DNA from: Nitrososphaerota archaeon
GTDB taxonomy: Archaea > Iainarchaeota > Iainarchaeia > Iainarchaeales > GCA-2688035
Assembly (NCBI GenBank): GCA_017610265.1
Contig: JAFCCH010000010.1
Span: forward strand, 1-45,016
Length of the DNA stretch: 45,016 nucleotides
Direction of reading: 5' to 3'
Both the position numbers and the translations under genes were made by a program. This document shows, in pieces, positions 35,983-44,990 of this stretch; positions within the stretch are counted from its first letter, which is position 1; every line of letters starts with the position of its first letter. Below the pieces are notes generated by a model. The model was given only the letters and a program-made list of their open reading frames with translations, searched no databases and had not been told where the DNA came from.

Positions 35983-36835
35983 TTTTTAAACCCCTGAATG
36001 CTCCGTAAAACCATGCGAGCTTTGCAAGCAAAACAATTGGAAGCAGGTAAATGTACTTCCAATTATAAATTTTTGAGTAAACATTGGCTGTTACTGCAAT
36101 TGATGCAAAGGGCGCAACTGCAAGCAAGAGCCACCTGTTCTGCAGCCAAAAAGGCAGTTTCAAAAAGACCTTGTGTTTAATCCTTACTGCCATTGAATTA
36201 CTGGCCCAGTACATTGAGTGTCTTAAGACAGCAAAAAGATTTTTTCTTAAAGGATAATGTCTTACCACTGCATTTGGCTCAAAGTAAAACTTTTCTCCGG
36301 CTTTTTTCAATTTTATTGCCATGTCAAGGTCCTCTCCTGTTTCAAGATTTTCATCAAAGCCGGAAACTGACAAAACCTTGCTTTTAGGAATCTTCAATTG
36401 AATGGTTCCAAACAAGGGTATCTCGCCTCTTTTTACTTTTCTGCTTGAGGCGTAAAAGTGCACAAAATTGTCGCAGGTTGTCCAAAAGCTTGGCGCATCA
36501 AACTCAACAGCGCCTGTTACAATATCTTCTTTGTTTTGCAGAATGGCCTGCAACCATCCTTTTTCCGGAACACAATCTGAATCAACAAAGACAATTGTTT
36601 CAGCCCTTGCCCTGGCAATTCCTATATTCCTTGCCTTTGAAGGAAACGTCCTTTCCTTTGTCCTGATGAAAGTTATCTTTGGATTTGGTTTTATAAAATT
36701 TGGATCATCCTTGCCAACTACAATAATTTCTATATTTCTCCGAAACGACTGGTTCAAAATCGCTTCAATGGTTTGGTCTACAACTGGCGAATTGTAGTTT
36801 GGCATTACAATTGAAACATCAGGCTTTGAATTCAT
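35975..36835 (-). CDS. GT2 family glycosyltransferase
   Basis: VSIVMPNYNSPVVDQTIEAIL; AETIVFVDSDCVPEKGWL; ETGEDLDMAIKL. Confidence 0.88.
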   Translation of the reverse strand: MNSKPDVSIVMPNYNSPVVDQTIEAILNQSFRRNIEIIVVGKDDPNFIKPNPKITFIRTKERTFPSKARNIGIARARAETIVFVDSDCVPEKGWLQAILQNKEDIVTGAVEFDAPSFWTTCDNFVHFYASSRKVKRGEIPLFGTIQLKIPKSKVLSVSGFDENLETGEDLDMAIKLKKAGEKFYFEPNAVVRHYPLRKNLFAVLRHSMYWASNSMAVRIKHKVFLKLPFWLQNRWLLLAVAPFASIAVTANVYSKIYNWKYIYLLPIVLLAKLAWFYGAFRGLKNA

Positions 36836-36857
36836 TTGGTTTCCTCTTTTGAAGAAA

Positions 36858-38279
36858 TTATTTAAGGTAATTAAGCAGGCTCCAGGCGCTCCTAAAGCTT
36901 GTCTTCATAAGATTCCAGTTGGTCAGTCTTTGCTTCATTGCTTTTAGGACATAGTGTGGCCTAAGATAGTATTCTCTGTAGGCTTGTCTCAACCAATACT
37001 GCATTTCCTTCATGCTAAGATTTGGATATTCAAAAATCGGAGTAATTCTTCCCTCACAGTCAAGGTAGTCTGACCATTCCTTGAAATGCAAATAGCCCCT
37101 GCTTTTGAGATAATCGTAAAATTCTGTTCCAGGGTAAGGCTGTGCAATGCTAAATTGAACAAAGTCCAGGTCAAGCTCCTTTGCAAAGTCAATTGTTTTC
37201 CTCATTGTCTTAGTTGTTTCTCCAGGCATTCCAAAAACAAATGTTCCGTGAACCTGAATGCCTGCGTTTGTGAAAAACTTTGTTGCTTTTCTTGCCTGGT
37301 CTGTTGTAGCCCTGTCGCCCTTCTTCATTGACTTAAGCAGAGAGTCGCAGCCTGACTCAAACCCAACCTTTACAAGGAAACAGCCTGCTTTCTTCATAGC
37401 TTCTGCTATTTCCTTGTCAACAGAGTCAACCCTGCTGTAGGCAATCCATGGAATGTTTATTTTTTCTTCAACAATCCTGTCACACAGTTCCAAAATATGC
37501 TTTTTGTTAACATTCAAAGTGTCGTCGTTGAACAAAACGCTTTTGAATTTGAAGTTTTTCTTCAAATACTTTAATTCGTCTATTACATTTTCAACAGACC
37601 TCATTCTATATCCTCGGCCTGACATCAGCTGTGGTCCTGCACAATAAATGCATTGGTGTGGGCAGCCTCTTCCTGCCAAAATAAATGTAAACGGGTTTTT
37701 GTAAAGCGCAGAGTAATACTGGTTGTTTGGCAGGAACTCTCGGGCAGGGAAAGGCACCTTATCAAGATCTTTTATTAGAGCCCTATCGTTTGTATGAATA
37801 ATTTCCTTGCCTTTCTTGAAGATTATTCCTTCAACATTTTTCAGTTCTTTTATTTTAGCCAAATCTTTTGCAGTGTAGTCATATTCTCCCTTTACAACAA
37901 TGTCAAATCCAAAGCCAAGTGTTTCCTCTGGAACAGCTGTTGCATGAACTCCTACTGCAACTGTTTTTGCTCCAATCTCTTTTGAAATTCTTTTTGCAAT
38001 TCTGCCGTCGCTTTCAACAGATGCTGTAGAAGTTAACATTACAACAAATTCCGGCTTGAAGTCTGCAAGCCTTTTCATTGTTTCTTCCTCGCTTATTTCA
38101 AGGGCAGGGGCATCAATTAAGTCAACTTTGTGGCCTGCTTCCTTACATATTGCGGTTGCATAACCAAGCATTATTGGAGGATGCAGTGCCTTTTGCGGCG
38201 AAACAGCCTGAAATCTAACTTCTCTGTTGTATGTACCCTTAAAAGGCGGATTCAAAAATACAATATTCATGTTTATCAA
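36858..38279 (-). CDS. B12-binding-domain radical SAM protein (paralogue 4)
   Basis: AGRGCPHQCIYC; VGFESGCDSLLKSM; C-terminal AYREYYLRPHYVLKAM. Confidence 0.92.
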   Translation of the reverse strand: MINMNIVFLNPPFKGTYNREVRFQAVSPQKALHPPIMLGYATAICKEAGHKVDLIDAPALEISEEETMKRLADFKPEFVVMLTSTASVESDGRIAKRISKEIGAKTVAVGVHATAVPEETLGFGFDIVVKGEYDYTAKDLAKIKELKNVEGIIFKKGKEIIHTNDRALIKDLDKVPFPAREFLPNNQYYSALYKNPFTFILAGRGCPHQCIYCAGPQLMSGRGYRMRSVENVIDELKYLKKNFKFKSVLFNDDTLNVNKKHILELCDRIVEEKINIPWIAYSRVDSVDKEIAEAMKKAGCFLVKVGFESGCDSLLKSMKKGDRATTDQARKATKFFTNAGIQVHGTFVFGMPGETTKTMRKTIDFAKELDLDFVQFSIAQPYPGTEFYDYLKSRGYLHFKEWSDYLDCEGRITPIFEYPNLSMKEMQYWLRQAYREYYLRPHYVLKAMKQRLTNWNLMKTSFRSAWSLLNYLK

Positions 38280-38351
38280 CCAATTTCCCTAATTACTAAG
38301 AAAGTAAATCCATTTTTTAATTTAACCGATTTGGTACAATCTTAAAAGCCG

Positions 38352-39329
38352 TTACTTTCTTGCAAACTCCTTTTTCCTAAGAAGATAAAGTGCCTCTTCC
38401 TGAATCTTTCTCTGCCTGTCAAGCATATCTGCAATTAAGGCGAGAATGATTAGCAAAAAGCCAAGAATCATAAAAATTATTGAGGTGTAAGCAGCCCACA
38501 TGTAAGGGTCAACCTTGTGAATTAGCATCAGCCTAATCCAAAGTCCAAATGCTGTCACAAAACCTGTTCCAAAAACAACTGTTCCGATTGTTCCAAAGAA
38601 TTGCAATGGCTTGTAATCGCGCAATGTTCTGACAATAATGAGCAATGCCTTAATGCCGTAACTATACCAGTGCTTTACAACACGGCTTTTTCCACTTCTT
38701 TCTCCTTTAACTTTGCATGCAATTTCCTCTATTCTCATTCCCTTGTGCACAAGGTCAATCAGAACTTCTTGTGTGTAAGTGAATTTTGCAAAAAGACTTA
38801 ACCTAAGGGCGGCTTCACTGCTGTAGGCTCTGAAACCACATTGCGTATCTGTAAAATTGCTTTTTGTAAAGAAATTAATTATTTTCCTAAAAACATCGTT
38901 TCCAAACTTTTTGATTGGAGGCATTTCAGGAACAAGCTTTGGATCTTTAAAGCGAGAGCAAGTGACCATGTTTGCTCTGCCGGCAAGAATTGGTTCAATA
39001 ATTTTTGGGATATCGTTTGTGTTGAACTGGCCGTCTGCGTCAATGTTAACAATTATGTCGGCGCCCATTCTAAGAGCTTCTTCAATGCCTGTCTTGAAGG
39101 CAACTCCAAGTCCCTTGTTTCCCTTGTGGGAAACAATTTTGTCGGCCTGTCTTGCTTTTTGAACAGTCCTGTCAGTGCTGCCGTCGTTGACAACAAGAAC
39201 TTTTACTTTGGCAATGCCTGTGATCTTTCTTGGAATTTCCTTTATCACGGAAGCAATTGTTTTTTCCTCGTTTAATGCAGGAATTAAGACAACCATGTTC
39301 AATTGTTGTTTCATACTAAATTTCCTCAT
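38352..39329 (-). CDS. GT2 family glycosyltransferase with C-terminal TM segments (DPMS/ArnC-like)
   Basis: VVLIPALNEEKTIASVIKEIP; VLVVNDGSTDRT; IIVNIDADGQFN; QCGFRAYSSEAA; two C-terminal hydrophobic helices. Confidence 0.9.
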   Translation of the reverse strand: MRKFSMKQQLNMVVLIPALNEEKTIASVIKEIPRKITGIAKVKVLVVNDGSTDRTVQKARQADKIVSHKGNKGLGVAFKTGIEEALRMGADIIVNIDADGQFNTNDIPKIIEPILAGRANMVTCSRFKDPKLVPEMPPIKKFGNDVFRKIINFFTKSNFTDTQCGFRAYSSEAALRLSLFAKFTYTQEVLIDLVHKGMRIEEIACKVKGERSGKSRVVKHWYSYGIKALLIIVRTLRDYKPLQFFGTIGTVVFGTGFVTAFGLWIRLMLIHKVDPYMWAAYTSIIFMILGFLLIILALIADMLDRQRKIQEEALYLLRKKEFARK

Positions 39330-40958
39330 TTAAGTGTTTTAAACCGTTATTTTTTGATTAACGTACTAGAAAAAACGCTATTTTCTTTAAATATCTTTCC
39401 AGAACTAACCCTATATAATGCAGTTCAATTTTTCCCGTTTAAAGGGCTTGAAAAGAAGATTTTCATTGCAATCATAGCCTTGGCTATTTTTGCAAGAATA
39501 TTCATTTTGTTTGCAATGCCAGACGCGCCGCTTACAGATACATTGTATCATTTAACCATCAGCAGGTTTATTGTTGAAAACCATGCTTTGCCATTCAACG
39601 GCATTCCAAACATGGTTAGAAACATGCCTGTTCCCCTCTACCATGTTGTAATCGCAATTCCGTTTGCAATCCTTCCAATTGAATTAAACATTTCCACTGC
39701 AAGAGTTTTTCCATTCATTTTCTCCGCGATTCAGCTTTTGCTTTCATTTATTTTGTTAAAAAAACTTTTTCCAAAAAACTGGTTTGCTGGATTTGCATTT
39801 GTTGCAATTCAGCCCCTTCTCCTAATTTATGGTGCACTAAACTATGTTGAAACATTTGCCTCAAGTTTTGTTCTTCTTTCATTCATCGTTTACTGGAAAT
39901 TTGTTGAAACAGGTAAAAAGCATTACTTGCTTGCAATGCCGTTTGTACTTGCAGGAATGGCAATGTCAAAGGAAACTGCCACAATTCTTGTTCCTATTTT
40001 TTTCCTTGCATTTCTCTTTGAAATATGGAAACAAAAGCCAAAACAGCTTTCGCAAAAATGGATTGCATTCACTGCCTACTTTGTGTTTGCCTCAGTCTTG
40101 CTTTCTTCCGCATGGTTTGCAATAAATTTTCTTGCAATCGGCGGCTTTGGAGCAATTGCCGAAGCAGGCGTTGGTCAGGTAACGGTAGGAACATCTGCTC
40201 CTTTTTCATTGCAGTCAAGCTTTCTCTATCCTCTTGAATTCAACACAGCCTTCTGGTCTTTTCTGCCACAGGCATTTGCCTCAAGCCCTCTTGGAATTTC
40301 GCTTGAAATTGCTTTCACAATCTTTTCCATTGTAACCCTGCCAGTCCTTGCATTTATTTTTTACGGAATGATAAAAGGCTCTTTCAAACTTGAAAAGCCG
40401 TCAATTGTTCTTCTCTCATGCTTTGTTCTGGCAATGCTTTCCATTTTGCTAATTAGTCCCAAATCATCTGTAATTTACATCAGGATTCTTGTTCCACTGC
40501 TTCCATTGTTTGGAATAGCGGTTTGTACTGGATTCAAACATTTTAAGAGCCCTAAAAAGCGAACAATTCTGATTGCCTTATTTGCAATGGCTGCCCTTTA
40601 CTCAATTGCATTTATTTCGCTTTACGCAATGCATTTTAATCAGGAATACAACAATCATTTGCCATTGTACAATTTCATAAAAGAATTACCTGATGGCAGC
40701 ATAATTGCAGTTCACGAGGAAAAGAAAAGGCAGGTTTATTTCATTGGAGAAAAAGAGTTTGCTTCGCACGCCTGGTTTTACAAAATGAACAAGGAAGAAA
40801 TGCAGGAAGCGTTTGACGCAAGAGATGTTTCCCATATTGCAAAAACTTGTTCGCAAAATCCATGGGATGTAGAAATAATGGATTCTTTCCTGGAAGAGGG
40901 TTATTTACAGCAGGTTTACCAAGACAGTTGCAGTACCTTGTACAAGATTAATAGGTGA
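39303..40958 (+). CDS. Polytopic glycosyltransferase, GT39/ArnT-PMT-like; true 5' end uncertain (see frameshift finding)
   Basis: FARIFILFAMPDAPLTDTLYHLTISRFIVENHALPF plus many TM segments. The track N-terminus overlaps the divergent GT2 gene and the candidate TATA box. Confidence 0.75.
   Translation: MLFHTKFPHLSVLNRYFLINVLEKTLFSLNIFPELTLYNAVQFFPFKGLEKKIFIAIIALAIFARIFILFAMPDAPLTDTLYHLTISRFIVENHALPFNGIPNMVRNMPVPLYHVVIAIPFAILPIELNISTARVFPFIFSAIQLLLSFILLKKLFPKNWFAGFAFVAIQPLLLIYGALNYVETFASSFVLLSFIVYWKFVETGKKHYLLAMPFVLAGMAMSKETATILVPIFFLAFLFEIWKQKPKQLSQKWIAFTAYFVFASVLLSSAWFAINFLAIGGFGAIAEAGVGQVTVGTSAPFSLQSSFLYPLEFNTAFWSFLPQAFASSPLGISLEIAFTIFSIVTLPVLAFIFYGMIKGSFKLEKPSIVLLSCFVLAMLSILLISPKSSVIYIRILVPLLPLFGIAVCTGFKHFKSPKKRTILIALFAMAALYSIAFISLYAMHFNQEYNNHLPLYNFIKELPDGSIIAVHEEKKRQVYFIGEKEFASHAWFYKMNKEEMQEAFDARDVSHIAKTCSQNPWDVEIMDSFLEEGYLQQVYQDSCSTLYKINR
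39386..39394 (+). promoter_or_regulatory. Candidate archaeal TATA box
   Basis: tttaaatat, centre about 28 nt upstream of ATG 39418. Confidence 0.4.
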
Positions 40959-42535
40959 TTTTTATGCAAAAAGAACTTTCAACAATTGCAAAGGGCGCAG
41001 GATTCTACTTCGCAGGCTTTGCCATAAGTAAGGTTCTTGCATATCTTTACAAGGCAATGATTGCAAGGGGCCTTGGCCCTGAAGCATTTGGAGTTTTCTC
41101 AATTGGAGTTGTAATTGCAGGGATTGTAACTGTTCTGGCAGCATTTGGATTGCACCAGGGCATAATGCACTTTGTGGCAGTTTATAACAGCACAGGCAAA
41201 AAGGCAAAGGTTCTTGGAACAATTTTGCTTGCAATAAAGACCCAGCTTGCTGTTTCAGTAATTATGGCGGCTGCTCTTTTCTTTTCAGCCGACTGGCTTG
41301 CAGTCTCATTCTTTAACGAGCCGGGAATTGCAATTGTTTTAAGGGTTCTTGCAGTGTCAATGCCTTTCTCTGTAATGACTTCTGCTTTTCTGATTACTGC
41401 CCAGGCATTCAAAAAAATTGAATACAAGATTGCAGTCAGGAACATAATTGAAAATGTTGCAAAGCTTTTGTTTACAGGAATTCTTCTTTTCTTGGGCTTT
41501 GAGGTTTTTGGCGCAACTCTTGGACTTGCATTAAGCGCGGTTGTGGCATTTATTTTTTCATTTTACTTTGTCCAAAAAAAGGTTTTCCCAATCATTGGCT
41601 CAAAGTTGAAGCCTGAATACAATGCATCTGAATTATTTAGGTATAGCTGGCCATTGCTTGCAGTCGGCTTTTTTGACATCATAATGTATTCGATTGATAC
41701 AATAATGCTCGGCTCGCTAAGCACGGTTTATGCTGCAGGATTGTACAATGTTGCATTGCCAACAGCAAATCTTTTGGTTGTCGCATCATTTGCATTTGAA
41801 TCATTGTTTTTGCCAATCACAACCGGCTTGTATGCACAAGGCAGGCTTGCAGAATTTTCTAAGATGTACAAGGTTGTAACAAGATGGATTTATGCGACCA
41901 TCTTTCCTGCCTTATTGTTTACAGTCTTGTTTGCGAGAGAAATTCTTGCAATAATGTTTGGTGATGTTTACGCTGCAGGTGCAAGCGCCTTGATAATTCT
42001 TGCATTGGGAATTTTTCTAGTTTCATTTGTTGGCCCGGTCCGTTCAATTCTTGAAAGCGTAGGCAAAACAAAGCTTATTTTTGTCAACACAGTTATTTGC
42101 GGAATAATTAACATAAGCCTGAACCTTTGGCTTATCCCTTTGTTTGGTGCAACAGGCAATGCAATAATCGGGGCGGCAATTGCAACAGCCTTTACTTACT
42201 TTCTTTGGAACTTTTTGGCTTTGGCAGAGGTCTTTATCTTTACTAAAATGCATCCCTATAGCAAGGCATATATTGTGCCAACCATTGCAGCCTGTGTTTC
42301 AATTGCAGCATTCATTTTTATCAAACAGGCAATTCCTGCAATAGAGCAGATGTTTTTCCCGCTCAGCTTTATTTCACTTGTAGTCCTTGGTTCAACATTT
42401 ATGGGACTTTACGGTCTTCTCTTTATAATCCTGAGAGGGCTTCAGCCAGAGGACATTGATGTCCTAAGAGCTGTTGAAGCAAAAACAGGAATAAGAATTG
42501 GCTTTGTGAGAGATTTTGTCAGGAGGTTTAGCTAA
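40955..42535 (+). CDS. Polysaccharide flippase (Wzx/MATE-like, MOP superfamily), copy 2
   Basis: GAGFYFAGFAISKVLAYLYKAMIARGLGPEAFGVFSIGVVIAG; many TM segments; 4-bp overlap with the preceding gene. Confidence 0.87.
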   Translation: MIFMQKELSTIAKGAGFYFAGFAISKVLAYLYKAMIARGLGPEAFGVFSIGVVIAGIVTVLAAFGLHQGIMHFVAVYNSTGKKAKVLGTILLAIKTQLAVSVIMAAALFFSADWLAVSFFNEPGIAIVLRVLAVSMPFSVMTSAFLITAQAFKKIEYKIAVRNIIENVAKLLFTGILLFLGFEVFGATLGLALSAVVAFIFSFYFVQKKVFPIIGSKLKPEYNASELFRYSWPLLAVGFFDIIMYSIDTIMLGSLSTVYAAGLYNVALPTANLLVVASFAFESLFLPITTGLYAQGRLAEFSKMYKVVTRWIYATIFPALLFTVLFAREILAIMFGDVYAAGASALIILALGIFLVSFVGPVRSILESVGKTKLIFVNTVICGIINISLNLWLIPLFGATGNAIIGAAIATAFTYFLWNFLALAEVFIFTKMHPYSKAYIVPTIAACVSIAAFIFIKQAIPAIEQMFFPLSFISLVVLGSTFMGLYGLLFIILRGLQPEDIDVLRAVEAKTGIRIGFVRDFVRRFS

Positions 42536-44319
42536 TGGCAAACCATCTTGCACTTGTTTCAAGCGAAGCAGAATTTAACGAGGTCAAGAAACTTGTTGAA
42601 ACACGAATCGGCAAGGAAGACAAGGTTGTTTTCCTGTTTCACTCAATCTTTTTGGGCCCAGGAATTTCATCTGACTCAAAAAGGTTTCCTGCAAAGGTCA
42701 TTTCCGAGTTTTTGAAAGAAGCCGATTTCAAAGAAATTGAACTAAGAGTGGCTTTCTTTGCAAGAAACTGGTACAAGTTTGTTCCTGGCTTTGATGGAAA
42801 GGCAAGCTTTGATGGAATAAGCCTTGGCTTTGTGCAGGAAAACGAATTAAATTACTTTTTCAAGCGAACCTTCTATCTTTTGAAGGCAATTTTAAAGGCG
42901 ATTGAGGAATTTAATCCTAAGATAATTTTTGTGAACAAAAATGGCCTTTCAAGTCAGTATGTGGAAGCAGTTGAGGATGCGGAAAAGATTGCAAAAGTTG
43001 AATGGCTTGACATTCCTGCCGAAACAGTTTATGTAAGGCATCCGAATCTGACTCAAAAAAAGGCAAGAGATGTCTGGCAAAAGGTTAAGACAATTGCTTC
43101 AAATCCTTTTCCTTCAAGGCCAAACCCTGAAAAGAAAACTGTCTTTGTCAGGGAACGTGGTTATGTTCCAGAGTTAAAGGCAAAGCTTGCAAAAGAGCAA
43201 GACATTAACCTTGTTTCACTTGACGAGTTTTTGCTTAGGAAATTGCTCAACCCAGTTACTGCCCTGCGTTATTATTCTGAAAAAAACGGTTTGAAAAGTG
43301 AGTTCAAAGAACTCTTTGAGGGCTTGTGGGTTGATTCCACATTCTCAACAAGGTTTGAATTTCAGGGAATAAATTTTGCCAATGTGTTTAGAATGCAGCT
43401 TAGCCAGCTTGCCGAAAGGGACTGGCCCGAATTTGTTTTATTGATTAAGGCTTTGTCAAAGCACTTTGAAAAGAAAAAGCCAGACCTTGTTGTTTTGTGG
43501 GAGGACTGGGTTCCGTTTGAAAGAATCTGCACAATTCTTGCGAAAAGGGTAGGGGCAAAAAGCCTTGTTTTGCAGCATGGCTTCTTCAATCCAATTTTGG
43601 ACGAGGGGGACTGGGTTCAGGGATTTGTCCCTCTTACAGCTGACAAGATAACTGTTTGGGGCCAGAAGTTCAAGGACATTTTGATTAGGTTTGGCATTGA
43701 ACCTGATAGGGTTGTTATAACAGGGGTTCCGAGGCTTGATTCATTTATCCGCAAAGAGTTTGATGCAGAGGGGACAAGAGCCAAGCTTGGATTAAAGCAG
43801 GGAGAGAAAATGGTTTTTGTTGCAACAAGCGGTTACTTGACCAAGCCAGAGCTTAAGGAAATTATGGACACTGTTTCAAAAAGGGCGAACACAAGGCTTG
43901 TTGTAAAGATTCATCCGTTTGAAGATCTTGCCTATTATAACTGGATGAAGGAAAAGGCAATTGTTTTGCAGGCTACAAACCTTTACGAACTTTTGAATAT
44001 TTCTGATGCAGTAATTATCAAGTTTTCAACTGTTGGGTGGGAAGCAGTTGCTCTTGGAAAGCCCGTAATCATGTTTGAAAAAAACTGGCTGCCTGGAAAG
44101 GCATTTGGGTCAAAGGATCCTGTTCTAAAGGCAAAAAATGCGCAAGAGCTTGAAAAGGTTTTAGAACTTGTTTTGTCAAAGGGTAACGAAAAACTGCTTT
44201 TGGAAAACAACCAAAAAATAATTCACAATACCTTGTTTAAACTGGATGGAAAATCAACTGACAGAACAATAAACGTTATAAAAACTTTAATGACAACAAA
44301 TACTAGTAGAGTTGATTGA
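42535..44319 (+). CDS. GT-B fold glycosyl/glycerophosphotransferase-like protein (CDP-glycerol transferase or polysaccharide transferase-like)
   Basis: KSLVLQHGFFNP; KITVWGQKFKDILIRFGIEPDRVVITGVPRLDSF; VVKIHPFEDLAYY; AVIIKFSTVGWEAVALGKPVIMFE. Confidence 0.7.
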   Translation: MANHLALVSSEAEFNEVKKLVETRIGKEDKVVFLFHSIFLGPGISSDSKRFPAKVISEFLKEADFKEIELRVAFFARNWYKFVPGFDGKASFDGISLGFVQENELNYFFKRTFYLLKAILKAIEEFNPKIIFVNKNGLSSQYVEAVEDAEKIAKVEWLDIPAETVYVRHPNLTQKKARDVWQKVKTIASNPFPSRPNPEKKTVFVRERGYVPELKAKLAKEQDINLVSLDEFLLRKLLNPVTALRYYSEKNGLKSEFKELFEGLWVDSTFSTRFEFQGINFANVFRMQLSQLAERDWPEFVLLIKALSKHFEKKKPDLVVLWEDWVPFERICTILAKRVGAKSLVLQHGFFNPILDEGDWVQGFVPLTADKITVWGQKFKDILIRFGIEPDRVVITGVPRLDSFIRKEFDAEGTRAKLGLKQGEKMVFVATSGYLTKPELKEIMDTVSKRANTRLVVKIHPFEDLAYYNWMKEKAIVLQATNLYELLNISDAVIIKFSTVGWEAVALGKPVIMFEKNWLPGKAFGSKDPVLKAKNAQELEKVLELVLSKGNEKLLLENNQKIIHNTLFKLDGKSTDRTINVIKTLMTTNTSRVD

Positions 44320-44934
44320 ATGGATTTTGTAATGCTGAATACCTCTTCTCATCAAAAAGTGGTGGAATTTGTCGGCTCGGACAAAATTGTTTTGGATATA
44401 GGAGCAGGTTCAGGAGTTGTATCAAAGCAGTTTGTGAAAAATGGCTGCAAAGTAACTGTTTTGGAATTAGATCCTGAAAGGGCAAAGCAATGCAGGCCAT
44501 TTTGCCAAAAGGTTCTAATCAGAAATATTGAGGATTTGAATTTTAAGTTTGACAAAAAGTTTGACAGAATTGTTTTCGGAGATGTCCTGGAACACTTGAT
44601 GGATCCTGTAAAAGTTTTGAGGCATGTCAGCAACAATTATTTGGCAAAAGACGGCTCAATAATTATCAGCATGCCAAACATTGCCAATTGGCACATCAGG
44701 CTAAACCTTTTGTTTGGCAAGTTTAATTATACCAAGGACGGAATTCTGGACAGAACACATCTGCATTTTTATACTCTTGAGACTACCAAGGCATTGCTTG
44801 ATTCATGCGGCCTTAAGATAAAACAAATCTACTATGTGCCATCTGTTCCATTCCCTTTTTTCAAAAAACATTTGGCAAAGTTGAACAGGGGCGCGTTCTC
44901 CTTTCAGTTTGTTATGGAAGTTGTAAAAAAATAA
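44320..44934 (+). CDS. SAM-dependent class I methyltransferase
   Basis: IVLDIGAGSGVVSKQFVKNGCKVTVLELDPE; DRIVFGDVLEHLMDPVKVL; IIISMPNIANWHIRLNLLFGKFNYTKDGILDRTHLHFYT. Confidence 0.9.
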   Translation: MDFVMLNTSSHQKVVEFVGSDKIVLDIGAGSGVVSKQFVKNGCKVTVLELDPERAKQCRPFCQKVLIRNIEDLNFKFDKKFDRIVFGDVLEHLMDPVKVLRHVSNNYLAKDGSIIISMPNIANWHIRLNLLFGKFNYTKDGILDRTHLHFYTLETTKALLDSCGLKIKQIYYVPSVPFPFFKKHLAKLNRGAFSFQFVMEVVKK

Positions 44935-44990
44935 TTAAAAAATTAAATTAAAAAAACAATTAAAAAAATTAAACTTAAAAAAATTAAACA
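44932..44990. repeat. A/T-only-rich low-complexity tract with reiterated ttaaaaaaa units
   Basis: taattaaaaaattaaattaaaaaaacaattaaaaaaattaaacttaaaaaaattaaaca directly after the stop codon. Confidence 0.8.

Noticed and set aside
42535-44319. Calling this ORF specifically a teichoic-acid CDP-glycerol transferase
   Set aside because: Only general GT-B-like motifs (LQHG, GVPRLD, KIHP, FSTVGWEA) are visible; substrate cannot be assigned by eye.
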